A DNA stretch of 64,000 nt from positions 186,001 to 250,000 of the forward strand of contig SEYW01000003.1 in NCBI GenBank assembly GCA_004168015.1. The letters are read 5' to 3'. Position numbers and translations under genes: made by a program. Below, piece by piece: positions 31,934 to 41,663 of the stretch (within the stretch, counting starts at the first letter, position 1; the number at the start of each line of letters is the position of its first letter). Below the pieces are notes generated by a model. The model made no database searches. It was not told where the DNA came from and saw only the letters and a program-made list of their open reading frames with translations. Source of the stretch: Methylolobus aquaticus. Its GTDB lineage: Bacteria > Pseudomonadota > Gammaproteobacteria > Methylococcales > Methylococcaceae.

Positions 31934-32545
31934 TTGTTGGCAACGAACGAATATCTCACCTACGACCCGTTATTGAGGTATGCCCGGGACCCGGGAGATC
32001 CCATGACCCTCGCGTTCGCCTCGGCGATCGAGATGGCACGGAGTTCGTCCCGCCTGCCCGGCATGGATGGCTTCGGGTTGGATTTAGCGGAATTCGGCGC
32101 CCTGCTCGATACTTATTTTCCTGGAGCGCGCAGTGCCTATCTGCCGTCTACCGCGCGCGCTGCGCTGGTGGATGCGAGTGCCAGCCGCGGCTTCGACGAG
32201 TTCGAGGATCTGGCCGCGCTGCTGCTGAGCTACCGCCGCGACGACCGGCGCGAAACCCGCTGGCTGGCTTATGCGGTCACGGCCTGCAGCATGGGCGAGG
32301 ACCATCTGTGGCAGGATCTGGGCCTGCCCAGCCGACAGGCCCTGTCCGATCTGCTGGCCACCCATTTCCCTGACTTGTACGCTCGCAATACCGGCGGCAT
32401 GCGCTGGAAGAAGTTCTTCTACAAGCAACTCTGCGAGCGCAACGGCGCCTTCGTCTGCCGCTCGCCGAGTTGCGCGGATTGCAGCGAATACGCAGTGTGC
32501 TTCGGGCCGGAGGAGGAGGGTGCATGGCAGCCGATACAGCGCTAG
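31934..32545 (+). CDS. nifQ: Molybdenum donor protein NifQ
   Basis: A 203-residue protein ending in the NifQ cluster motif C-x4-C-x2-C-x5-C (CRSPSCADCSEYAVC). NifQ carries a Mo-Fe-S cluster and gives molybdenum to NifEN. The start is taken as TTG 31934 with the upstream GGGGAG; ATG 32003 would shorten the N-terminus by 23 residues. The stop overlaps the following ygfZ by 22 bases. Confidence 0.94.
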   Translation: MLATNEYLTYDPLLRYARDPGDPMTLAFASAIEMARSSSRLPGMDGFGLDLAEFGALLDTYFPGARSAYLPSTARAALVDASASRGFDEFEDLAALLLSYRRDDRRETRWLAYAVTACSMGEDHLWQDLGLPSRQALSDLLATHFPDLYARNTGGMRWKKFFYKQLCERNGAFVCRSPSCADCSEYAVCFGPEEEGAWQPIQR

Positions 32546-33546
32546 AGAGCGCGTCCTGCGAGTCCGTGTTAACGCCTTCGATTACGGCCGTGCCGGCCGG
32601 CGATGGGCTCGCCGATCTATCCCATTTCGGCCTGATCGCGGTCGAGGGTCCCGAAGCCGGGCAGTTCCTGGGCAGCCTGTTCACCGGCGATGTGCGACTG
32701 GTCTCGCCGACGCAGGGACAGTTCACGAGTTGGTGCGACGGCAAAGGGCGCATGCTGGCGACGTTCTGGCTGTTCATGCGCGGCAACACCTATTTTCTGC
32801 TGCTGCCGATGGCCTTGCTGCCCACGACCGTGAGCCGCCTGAAGCAGTTCCTGCTGCGGACCAAGGCGACCATCAGCGATGCCAGCGATACCCTGGCGCG
32901 CGTCGGCCTGTCCGGTGCGGGTGTTGCCGCCGCCCTGGGTAGCGCCGGCATCGACGCCGCGGCCGCGCGAGGCAGCACTTTCGATCTGGATGAATGCACC
33001 GTCGTCGCGCTCGGTCCCGCCCCGCAGCCGCGCTGGCTGGCGGTCGGACCGGCGGGAGCGCTCGACTCCGTGTGCTCCGGCCGGTTTCCGGCCGCTCAGC
33101 CGATCGACGATGCCGCCTGGTCGTTGCTCGACATTCGCGCCGGAATACCGCTGCTGCTGCCCGAAACCAGCGGTGAGTTCATACCGCAAATGGTGGATCT
33201 CGAAGCGCTCGGTGGCTTGTCCTTCAAGAAGGGCTGTTATCCGGGCCAGGAGGTCGTCGCGCGCCTGCACTACCGCGGGCAGCTCAAGCGCCGCATGGTC
33301 CTGGCCATGGTCCCCGTCGATCCGGCTCCACCACCGGGTGCGAAGCTCTATGGCCCGGGCACCTCAGAGAGTATCGGTATGGTGCTTGCCGCCGCCCCCA
33401 CCGGGCCTGGACAGGCGGCCATGCTGGCGGTCGTGGTCATCGAACAACTCGAGCAGGGCGATATCCGTTTGCACAACGCGGAAGGGCCGCGGCTCACCGT
33501 CACAACGAGCGGTGCGGATTGGGGTTGCCTGCCGATGGAGGGCTGA
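32524..33546 (+). CDS. ygfZ: YgfZ/GcvT-like folate-binding Fe-S maintenance protein
   Basis: A 340-residue GcvT-fold protein with the diagnostic KGCYPGQEVV motif and the N-terminal HFGLIAVEGPEAGQFLGSLFTGDV block. YgfZ uses folate to help Fe-S enzymes, notably MiaB and others, under oxidative stress. ATG 32524 lies inside the nifQ end, so the genes are coupled. Its presence in the nif operon suggests a dedicated copy for nif Fe-S proteins (inference). Confidence 0.92.
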   Translation: MAADTALESASCESVLTPSITAVPAGDGLADLSHFGLIAVEGPEAGQFLGSLFTGDVRLVSPTQGQFTSWCDGKGRMLATFWLFMRGNTYFLLLPMALLPTTVSRLKQFLLRTKATISDASDTLARVGLSGAGVAAALGSAGIDAAAARGSTFDLDECTVVALGPAPQPRWLAVGPAGALDSVCSGRFPAAQPIDDAAWSLLDIRAGIPLLLPETSGEFIPQMVDLEALGGLSFKKGCYPGQEVVARLHYRGQLKRRMVLAMVPVDPAPPPGAKLYGPGTSESIGMVLAAAPTGPGQAAMLAVVVIEQLEQGDIRLHNAEGPRLTVTTSGADWGCLPMEG

Positions 33547-33549
33547 CGC

Positions 33550-33948
33550 GTGTCCGGAAACCTGCCAAAGCGGCGAAAGTCGCATGAATGGACCGTGGCA
33601 GTCGAAACGGTCTATCTGGGGTCGGAATCGCAGCCGGAAGCGAACCGCTACACCTTCGCCTACACCGTGACGATGCAGAACACCGGCACCATACCTGCCA
33701 AGCTGCTGGGTCGGCGCTGGGTCATCACCGACGGCAACGGCAAGGCCGTCGAGGTCGTCGGCGAAGGGGTCGTCGGGGAGCATCCGCATCTGATGCCGGG
33801 CCAGGCCTTCAAGTACACCAGCGCAGCGACGATAGAGACGCCGGTCGGCTGCATGCAGGGCAGCTACCAATTGATCGCCGATGACGGCGTTCCGTTCGAA
33901 GCGCCGATCAGTGTCTTCAGTCTTGCGCAGCCGCGGGGACTCCACTGA
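33550..33948 (+). CDS. apaG: ApaG domain protein
   Basis: A 132-residue beta-sandwich protein: FAYTVTMQNTGTIPAKLLGRRWVITDGNGK, VVGEHPHLMPGQAFKYTSA and GCMQGSYQLIADDG, all ApaG hallmarks. The start is GTG 33550, three bases after ygfZ. ApaG folds like fibronectin type III and is linked to cobalt or magnesium resistance in enterics; the role here is unknown. Its stop overlaps the ald start by one base. Confidence 0.94.
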   Translation: MSGNLPKRRKSHEWTVAVETVYLGSESQPEANRYTFAYTVTMQNTGTIPAKLLGRRWVITDGNGKAVEVVGEGVVGEHPHLMPGQAFKYTSAATIETPVGCMQGSYQLIADDGVPFEAPISVFSLAQPRGLH

Positions 33949-35069
33949 TGAGGATAGGCATACCGCAAGAGATCAAGGATCGCGAAGGGCGGGTCGCGTT
34001 GACCCCGGATGGGGCTCGCGCGCTCGTCGGGCGCGGGCACCAGGTCCTGGTGCAGCAGGGCGCTGGGCTGGGGTCCGGCTTCGCGGACGATGAGTACCGA
34101 GCGACGGGTGCGTCGATCGGGACCGTGGGTGAGGCCTGGGCCGCCGAGTTGGTCGTGAAGGTCAAGGAACCGATGGAGGCCGAGTATGGCTATCTGCGCG
34201 ACCAGTTGCTGTTCACGTACCTTCATTTGGCGGGCGTCACGCCGACTCTGACCGAGGCGTTGCTGGCGGCCGGGACCACCGGGATCGCCTACGAAACGCT
34301 GGAGGATGCCGAGGGACGCCTGCCACTGCTGGCACCCATGAGCGCCGTGGCCGGCAACATGGCGGTTACGGTTGGGGCGCAGTATCTGGCCCAGCACCAT
34401 GGCGGACGGGGCGTCCAGCTGGGTGAAGTGCTGGGCGTCCGGCACGGCCAGGTGCTGATCGTCGGGGATGGCGTGGTTGGCATGCACGCGGCACGCACCG
34501 CCCGAGGCCTGGGTGCACACGTGGCCGTGGCGGGCCTCGATACCAAGAAGGGTCTGCAGATGCGCCGCGAGATCGCGGACGACATCCACTTCTTCATTTC
34601 GGATCCCGGCCGCATCGCGGCGCGCGTGGCCGATGCCGATCTGGTGATCGGCGCCGTGCTGACGAAGGGTGCCAAGGCCGACTCGGTGATCACCGAGGCC
34701 ATGATCCGCTCGATGCGTCCCGGTGCGGTGGTGGTCGACGTCAGCATTGATCAGGGCGGTTGCATCGAGACGTCGCGGCCGACCTCCCATTCTGATCCGG
34801 TTTACGTCTGCCACGGCGTGATCCACTACTGCGTGACGAACATGCCCGGCGCCTATCCGCGCACCTCGACGATCGCACTGACCACGGCCACCTTGCCCTA
34901 CGTCACGGCGCTCGCCGACAAGGGACTGGATTTCCTGGCGGACGATGCCCGGCTGGCGCGCGCGGTGAACACCTGGCAGGGGTCGCTGACCTGCCTGCCG
35001 GTGGCGAAAGCCCTGGGCCTGATGCACCGCTATCAGGAATTCGCGCCCCAGTTCGACACCGTCGCGTAG
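33948..35069 (+). CDS. ald: Alanine dehydrogenase
   Basis: A 373-residue enzyme: MRIGIPQEIKDREGRVALTPDG, KVKEPMEAEY, the Rossmann VLIVGDGVVGMHAA and the active-site YVCHGVIHYCVTNMPGAYPRTST. It interconverts alanine with pyruvate and ammonia using NAD. In a nif operon it could assimilate newly fixed ammonia or feed reductant. It is tightly packed behind apaG, so co-expression with nif genes is likely. Confidence 0.96.
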   Translation: MRIGIPQEIKDREGRVALTPDGARALVGRGHQVLVQQGAGLGSGFADDEYRATGASIGTVGEAWAAELVVKVKEPMEAEYGYLRDQLLFTYLHLAGVTPTLTEALLAAGTTGIAYETLEDAEGRLPLLAPMSAVAGNMAVTVGAQYLAQHHGGRGVQLGEVLGVRHGQVLIVGDGVVGMHAARTARGLGAHVAVAGLDTKKGLQMRREIADDIHFFISDPGRIAARVADADLVIGAVLTKGAKADSVITEAMIRSMRPGAVVVDVSIDQGGCIETSRPTSHSDPVYVCHGVIHYCVTNMPGAYPRTSTIALTTATLPYVTALADKGLDFLADDARLARAVNTWQGSLTCLPVAKALGLMHRYQEFAPQFDTVA

Positions 35070-35111
35070 CCCGGCGACTGCCATACAGCACTGACCACCG
35101 CCCTTGAACCG

Positions 35112-35762
35112 ATGAGCAGCTTGATTCAGCGTCCCGCTCCAGGCCGAAACGAGCCGGTCGCGAATGTCCTGGTGCCGGTCGTCGTCGAACAGACGCCGCG
35201 CGGCGAGCGCTCGTTCGACATTTATTCACGGCTGTTGAAGGAAAGGGTGATCTTTCTGGTCGGTCCGGTCGAGGACCACATGGCCAACCTGGTGATCGCG
35301 CAGTTGCTGTTTCTGGAGTCGGAAAATCCGGACAAGGACATTCATCTGTACATCAATTCCCCGGGCGGGCTCGTGACGGCTGGACTCGCGATCTACGACA
35401 CCATGCAGTTCATCAAACCCGATGTCAGCACGCTCTGCATCGGGCAGGCGGCCAGCATGGGCGCCCTGCTGCTCGCGGGTGGCGCCGAGAACAAGCGCTA
35501 CAGTCTGCCGCACTCCCGAATCATGATTCATCAGCCGCTGGGCGGGTTCCGGGGACAGGCCAGCGATATCGAGATCCACGCGCGCGAGATCCTCGATCTC
35601 CGCGAGCGCCTGAACACGATCCTGGCCCGGCACACGCGACAGCCCATCGATAAGGTCAGGGCGGACACGGATCGCGACAACTTCATGAGCGGCGCAGAGG
35701 CCGCGGCCTACGGTCTGATCGACAAGGTACTGATGAACCGGGAAGCGTTGTCGGCCGGATGA
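35112..35762 (+). CDS. clpP: ATP-dependent Clp protease proteolytic subunit ClpP
   Basis: A 216-residue serine protease. The catalytic Ser is in [12 protein letters not shown], the His in [11 protein letters not shown] and the Asp near DTDRDNFMS. Length and the N-terminal [19 protein letters not shown] match housekeeping ClpP. It is followed by clpX after 54 bases. The position inside the nifENX-nifF run suggests a nif-linked second copy, comparable to clpX2 beside the Azotobacter nif genes. Confidence 0.96.
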   Translation: MSSLIQRPAPGRNEPVANVLVPVVVEQTPRGERSFDIYSRLLKERVIFLVGPVEDHMANLVIAQLLFLESENPDKDIHLYINSPGGLVTAGLAIYDTMQFIKPDVSTLCIGQAASMGALLLAGGAENKRYSLPHSRIMIHQPLGGFRGQASDIEIHAREILDLRERLNTILARHTRQPIDKVRADTDRDNFMSGAEAAAYGLIDKVLMNREALSAG

Positions 35763-35816
35763 GCGCCATGCCGGCAGAACGACCTGTACTTAATGTGGCA
35801 GATGAGGGGCAACGCG

Positions 35817-37088
<1,272 letters not shown>

Positions 37089-37224
37089 GCCGGCGCGGCT
37101 GCCGGGTTTCCCCCGGCCCGGCGCGAGTGTGCTGATCGTCCAACACCGGGGTTATGGAGTCGGAAGCGGTCAATGCGGCAACGTGATAGACAGTTTGCGT
37201 AAGCTTTTTTGAGAGGAGATAGGT

Positions 37225-37761
37225 ATGGGTAAGATAGGCATATTCTTCGGTTCGGATACCGGCAACACGCGCCGTGTCGCGAAATCCATCGCCAAGAAGC
37301 TCGGCGATGCGGCCGATGCGCCCGTGGATGTCAAGAAAGCCAGTGTCGATGACCTGCTCAAATACGATGCGCTGATCCTCGGCACGCCGACGCTCGGTGA
37401 TGGCGAATTGCCGGGCTTGTCCGCCGGTGCCAGCGACGAAAGCTGGGAAGAATTCCTGCCGAAGCTGGCCGGACAGGACATGAGTGGCAAGGTCGTCGCG
37501 CTGTTCGGGCTCGGCGATCAGGAAGGTTATGGCCATGAGTTCGTCGACGCGATGATCTTCCTGTACGACACGGTCATCGACGCGGGCGCCAAGGTGGTCG
37601 GTTTCTGGCCGACCGACGGTTACACCTTCGAAAAGTCGAATTCCATCGTCGACGACCAGTTCGTCGGCCTGGTCATCGACCACGAAAATCAGAGCGACCA
37701 GACTGACGAGCGCCTCGACGCCTGGCTCGAGGAGATCACACCTGCGCTGACCGGCGCCTAG
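37225..37761 (+). CDS. nifF: Nif flavodoxin NifF
   Basis: A 178-residue long-chain flavodoxin. FMN phosphate loop GSDTGNTRRVAK, isoalloxazine loops GTPTLGDGELPG and LFGLGDQEGYGHEF. The NifF-type insert and the WPTDGYTFEKSNS tail match diazotroph flavodoxins that reduce NifH. GAGAGGAGAT precedes the ATG. I found no sigma-54 promoter in the 136 bases upstream, so it may be read through from clpX. Confidence 0.95.
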   Translation: MGKIGIFFGSDTGNTRRVAKSIAKKLGDAADAPVDVKKASVDDLLKYDALILGTPTLGDGELPGLSAGASDESWEEFLPKLAGQDMSGKVVALFGLGDQEGYGHEFVDAMIFLYDTVIDAGAKVVGFWPTDGYTFEKSNSIVDDQFVGLVIDHENQSDQTDERLDAWLEEITPALTGA

Positions 37762-38135
37762 TCGCGACCGGTTTCCCGAAACGCGTCTTCTGCCGCTGAC
37801 GCTCCCGCCTCCGATTCGGGGCGGGTTCGTCGAGGCCCGCGGTCCTCGCACCCCCAGTTGGCGCGTCGCGTCCTCGGGCCATTTCCTTTGGCCGAGCGCG
37901 AAAAACGCGGCACGTTACGAAGCCGACAATCCCCAGACTGCACCCCTTCGAAATGTCGTAAATGCGCCAAGAGTTCAGCGGCCGCAAACGACCCGCCTGC
38001 AGTTCGGTCTGAGATCGCAGGGTATTGAACCAAAAGCGGTTTCTCCCGAGAAAAAGCAAAGATGCCGGGTGCTATCCGGTAATGGCGCAAAGCTTGCTGC
38101 GTGTTCTGGGTAATCACTCCCGGGAGAACCCAGTC
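37762..38135. other. Spacer between nifF and the flavoprotein gene
   Basis: This 374-base gap holds the sigma-54 promoter at 38083 but no gene. An imperfect NifA-like site TGTCGTAAATGCGCCA (37954-37969) has CCA in place of ACA. No terminator with a T tract was seen after nifF. Confidence 0.55.
38083..38098 (+). promoter_or_regulatory. Sigma-54 promoter of the flavoprotein/ModC-like unit
   Basis: TGGCGCAAAGCTTGCT has GG-N10-GC spacing and a perfect TTGCT minus-12 box. The predicted start near 38109 lies 27 bases before ATG 38136, which fixes that start over an in-frame ATG at 38025. Confidence 0.8.
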
Positions 38136-39719
38136 ATGCTTGAAACGGCGATCGTAGGCGCGGGTCTGTGCGGATTGAAGCTGGCCCATCATTTGCACGC
38201 CCAAGGAAGCACGTTCGCCGTTTTCGAGGCGCGCGGCCGGCTGGGCGGCCGCATATTTTCCGTGGATGGCGGCGTGGCCGGCATGGCGCTCGACCTCGGG
38301 CCATCCTGGTTCTGGCCGGATACCCAGCCGCGTATCGCGCGCCTGGTCGAGGACCTCGGCTTGCAGAGCTTTCCGCAGCATGACACCGGCGAAGTCCTGA
38401 ACCTCACCGATCATGACAAGCCGGCGGAGGCGCTCGCGAGGCCGGACCTGCATGGCGGCGCCCGGCGTATCGAGGGTGGCATGGGTGCGTTGGTGGCAGC
38501 CCTGAGCCGGGACCTCCCCGCGACCGCGTTGCATTTCGACCACGTCCTGACCGGTGTGGTCGACCGGGGTGATCACGTCGTGCTGAACTTCCGCTGCGGC
38601 AGCGAAGTTACGGAGATTCTCGCGCGGCGGGTGGTGCTGGCGATGCCGCCGCGCCTGGTCGAGGAGCGAGTGCGCTTCGAGCCTCTTCTCGATGGCCAGC
38701 TGCGGGAAGCGATGCGCGAAACCTACACCTGGATGGCCGATCAGGCCAAGGCGGTGATCGGCTACGACCGCGCCTTCTGGCGCGCCGCCGGCCAGTCCGG
38801 CAACGCCTTCGTCCACCACGAGCATGTGGTCCTCGGCGAAATCTACGACGCCTGCGACGCGAGCGGCGACAAGGCCGCCCTCGGGGCCTTCTTCGCACTG
38901 TCCGCGGAGCAGCGGGCGGCCTTCCGCGGCGGCATGCCCATGCTGATCGCCAGCCAGCTGGTCCAGGTCTTCGGGCCCGACGCGGACTCGGGCGAGCAAC
39001 ACATCCAGGATTGGGCGGACGAACCCTATACCTGCAGCATGCGGGACCGGACTCCGCCCGACGACCATCCCGAATACGGACATCCCGCTTTGCGGCGGGC
39101 CCAGTGGGGTGGCAAGCTGCTGTTCGGCGGGTCGGAAACGGCCAGCTACGGCGGCGGTTACCTGGAAGGTGCACTGGAGGCGGCCGCGCGTATCCAGCGC
39201 ACGCTGATCCAATCCATACCCGTCACCCGCGCCGACCTGATTCGCGGCGATGCGCCCAACGCGGCGAGCCTGTCGAGCTTCCGGACCTGGGTAAACACGC
39301 GGCGCAGCGACGCGTTCGAGCGGTATCGCCGTCACCTGAACCAGAAGCTGGCCAGTCAACTCAGGGAGCAGATCACCCAACGCGCCGTGCTGGGCACGAT
39401 GGAGCAGATCTACAGCGAGGCCCTGGCGGTCATTGAGGATTTGCCCTTCGAGCCGGATCAGGAAGCCAACTCTGAACTGACGCACCAGCTGCTGTCGCCT
39501 TTCGTGGGCTTCAACAAGGCGCTGCTGGATCAGGTTCTGGCCTTCAACCGCACGTCCTGTGCGCTGTCCAACTTCCCGGATGAGCACGTCGTTTCCCCGG
39601 AATACCTCGAAACGATTGCGCGGGACTTGGCCGCGGCCTGGCGCGAGTTCGCCTTCGGCGTCGACGCGCAGATCGCCCGCCGGGTTCCTGCGGTCGATGA
39701 CATCGCCAGTGCAGCCTGA
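38136..39719 (+). CDS. Flavin amine-oxidase-like protein with long C-terminal extension
   Basis: A 527-residue FAD protein. The dinucleotide fold starts at once (TAIVGAGLCGLKLAHHL, then FEARGRLGGRIFS), and the C-terminal FAD motif is GGSETASYGGGYLEGALEAA near residue 345. After that the protein carries about 175 mostly helical residues not part of the amine oxidase fold. The substrate is unknown. A sigma-54 promoter just upstream puts it under nitrogen-fixation control. Confidence 0.88.
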   Translation: MLETAIVGAGLCGLKLAHHLHAQGSTFAVFEARGRLGGRIFSVDGGVAGMALDLGPSWFWPDTQPRIARLVEDLGLQSFPQHDTGEVLNLTDHDKPAEALARPDLHGGARRIEGGMGALVAALSRDLPATALHFDHVLTGVVDRGDHVVLNFRCGSEVTEILARRVVLAMPPRLVEERVRFEPLLDGQLREAMRETYTWMADQAKAVIGYDRAFWRAAGQSGNAFVHHEHVVLGEIYDACDASGDKAALGAFFALSAEQRAAFRGGMPMLIASQLVQVFGPDADSGEQHIQDWADEPYTCSMRDRTPPDDHPEYGHPALRRAQWGGKLLFGGSETASYGGGYLEGALEAAARIQRTLIQSIPVTRADLIRGDAPNAASLSSFRTWVNTRRSDAFERYRRHLNQKLASQLREQITQRAVLGTMEQIYSEALAVIEDLPFEPDQEANSELTHQLLSPFVGFNKALLDQVLAFNRTSCALSNFPDEHVVSPEYLETIARDLAAAWREFAFGVDAQIARRVPAVDDIASAA

Positions 39720-39926
39720 TGGGGCGCTCCTTGGGATCGGCGTCCGACTTTCAGGGCTTGCCACGACGCCCTGGCGTTCCGTCCTTTGCGGGCGGCCGCG
39801 GCTCACCGAGGCTCGGCCCCGGCAGTTCGTCACGGATCGGGTCGGCGAACGCGCCCGGTGCGGTTCGGCCGACGCAATGGATCGGGGCGGGGCGGGTCAC
39901 CGACGCCAAGGAACGGGGCAGGACTC

Positions 39927-41144
39927 ATGCTTGAGCTGGACGTCAAACTGAGTCTGGACCGCTTCGATCTGGCGGCCGCGCTTGCCGTCGATAGCCCCGT
40001 CACGGCCTGTTTCGGTCCTCCGGGGTCGGGCAAGAGCACCCTGCTCGGCATGATCGCCGGCACCGTGAATCCGCAGCGCGGCTGGATCAAGCTCGAAGGG
40101 GAGACGCTGTTCGATAGCGGCCGGGGCATACGCGTCCCGCCCAGGCGGCGCCGGGTGGGACTGGTCACGCCTGATCCGACCGTCTATCCCCGCTATCCGG
40201 TCAAGACACACCTGCAGGTGGCCTATGGCCAGGCACCGTTTCGGAGTGACGGCATCCGCTTGCGCGACGTCGTCGAACTGATGGAGCTGGACAAGGTGCT
40301 GGACTGCCACTCCCATCAGCTTTCGCCGGGCGAGAAGCAGCGTGTCGCACTGGCGCATGCGCTGATGAGTTCGCCCCGGCTGCTGTTGCTCGACGATCAT
40401 TCGCAAGTACGGGACGGTATGGGCGTGTCGCGCATCCTGCCGTTCTTGAAACGGGTGCGGGACGATCTGGGCGTTGCGGTCATGTATGTCAGCCCCACGC
40501 TGGGAGGGGTGCTGCAGCTGACGGATCAGATGGTCCTGATGGCCAATGGACGTGTGCTCGGCGTCGGCGACGTGCACGAGATCATCGCCGACCGGATCCT
40601 GTTGGCGGGCTCGGCGCTGCAGGGGGTCGACAACGTCCTTCCAGTCACGATCCTCGGCCACGAGGCCGACACCGCTTGTACCACGGCCTACTACTATGGT
40701 GCCGAGTTGGTATTGCCGATCGCTCCGCACCTGCCGCTGAACGAGTCCGCGCTCGTCTCGGTCAGTTCGAGCGCCATCGCCCTCTCCAAGAATTTTCTGG
40801 ACGGCATCTCCATCCAGAACCAGATCAAGGGGCGCATCGGCGCGATCATCTGTGCGCCGGACCACGTCGTGGTGCAGATCGACTGCGGCACGACGCTGCT
40901 GGCCGGCGTGTCGCTGCGGGCGCTGAGCCAAATGGATCTCCGGGAGGGGGATAACGTCTACTGCCTGATCAAGGCACATGCGTTCGTCCATGTCGCCGAG
41001 AGCCCTTCACCGCCAGCCAGGCGGGCCGTCTCGCCGCCCGCAACGAGCGCCGGCACGGGGACTGTCGCCTTACCGGGTGGCGACGAACGGGAGCGGGCTG
41101 CCGTGCCGGCGCTCGAGAAGCCGTTTTCCCCGACCCGGCACTAG
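39927..41144 (+). CDS. ModC-like protein with degenerate ATPase and Mop domain
   Basis: A 405-residue relative of the molybdate transporter ATPase ModC. Walker A is intact (GPPGSGKST), but the Q-loop Gln is Pro (LVTPDPTVYP), the catalytic Glu after Walker B is Asp (LLLLDDHS), and the switch His is Pro (YVSPTLGG). The signature is LSPGEKQ. A Mop/TOBE molybdate-binding domain follows (about residues 295-360), then a disordered tail. No modA or modB is near. It is better read as a molybdate-binding sensor or store than a transporter motor. Confidence 0.85.
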   Translation: MLELDVKLSLDRFDLAAALAVDSPVTACFGPPGSGKSTLLGMIAGTVNPQRGWIKLEGETLFDSGRGIRVPPRRRRVGLVTPDPTVYPRYPVKTHLQVAYGQAPFRSDGIRLRDVVELMELDKVLDCHSHQLSPGEKQRVALAHALMSSPRLLLLDDHSQVRDGMGVSRILPFLKRVRDDLGVAVMYVSPTLGGVLQLTDQMVLMANGRVLGVGDVHEIIADRILLAGSALQGVDNVLPVTILGHEADTACTTAYYYGAELVLPIAPHLPLNESALVSVSSSAIALSKNFLDGISIQNQIKGRIGAIICAPDHVVVQIDCGTTLLAGVSLRALSQMDLREGDNVYCLIKAHAFVHVAESPSPPARRAVSPPATSAGTGTVALPGGDERERAAVPALEKPFSPTRH

Positions 41145-41188
41145 ACCTCCCGGGCATGCCCGTTCTTTCAGCCACCACGAGAGCAGCG

Positions 41189-41500
41189 ATGAGCACCTAC
41201 ATCAAGACGACCCAGGACGGCCGCAAGGTCGAAGTCATCGACCAGGCCATCTGTCTGGACGGAAAAACGGAAGCGGACCATCTGGTGCCGGTCGCGGAAC
41301 ATCCCAACCGGGCCAACATCCAGCAAGCGGCGCCGGACGCCACCCACATGGCCGGCCGCTTGGCACTGACGGCGGCGGAAGCGACGGCGGCGCTGGCCGC
41401 GCTGGAAGCCAACCGACTGGCTTACGAGACGAGCCCGAAGGGCTTGGCGGAACGCATGCGCAAGGCGCAGAACACGGCGCTGGCGAACCGGGACGGATAG
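41189..41500 (+). CDS. Conserved hypothetical protein
   Basis: A 103-residue protein, MSTYIKTTQDGRKVEVIDQAICLDGKTEADHL..., with a C-terminal alanine-rich helical region ending in basic residues. ATG 41189 was chosen because the upstream in-frame ATG 41156 adds residues overlapping a weak site. It follows the ModC-like gene by 44 bases on the same strand and may belong to that sigma-54 unit. No domain was recognised. Confidence 0.75.
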   Translation: MSTYIKTTQDGRKVEVIDQAICLDGKTEADHLVPVAEHPNRANIQQAAPDATHMAGRLALTAAEATAALAALEANRLAYETSPKGLAERMRKAQNTALANRDG

Positions 41501-41540
41501 CGCCGCCGATGATGCGGTAGCACCGTCGCGTGTGCTGTGG

Positions 41541-41560
41541 ATTCCCGCTTGCGCGGGAAT
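41541..41560. repeat. Short dispersed palindrome
   Basis: ATTCCCGCTTGCGCGGGAAT is a perfect eight-base inverted repeat with a four-base loop, of the ATTCCC-N8-GGGAAT type found scattered in many proteobacterial genomes. It lies between the convergent ends of the 41189 gene and the CapA-like gene and could act as a weak bidirectional terminator. Confidence 0.7.
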
Positions 41561-41663
41561 GACCATTGGGCTTGCGTGAATTGCGTGCTGGCCGGCGGCT
41601 GGAGTGAGGAGTGGCCTTTCCTGAAAGACGGGCGGGTCGGCCCGAGTCCGTCCTCGCAACCCG

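Noticed and set aside
37089..37224. Sigma-54 promoter or NifA site before nifF
   Set aside because: No GG-N10-GC with a TTGC box and no TGT-N10-ACA with correct spacing was found; the nearest TGT/ACA pair is 12 bases apart.
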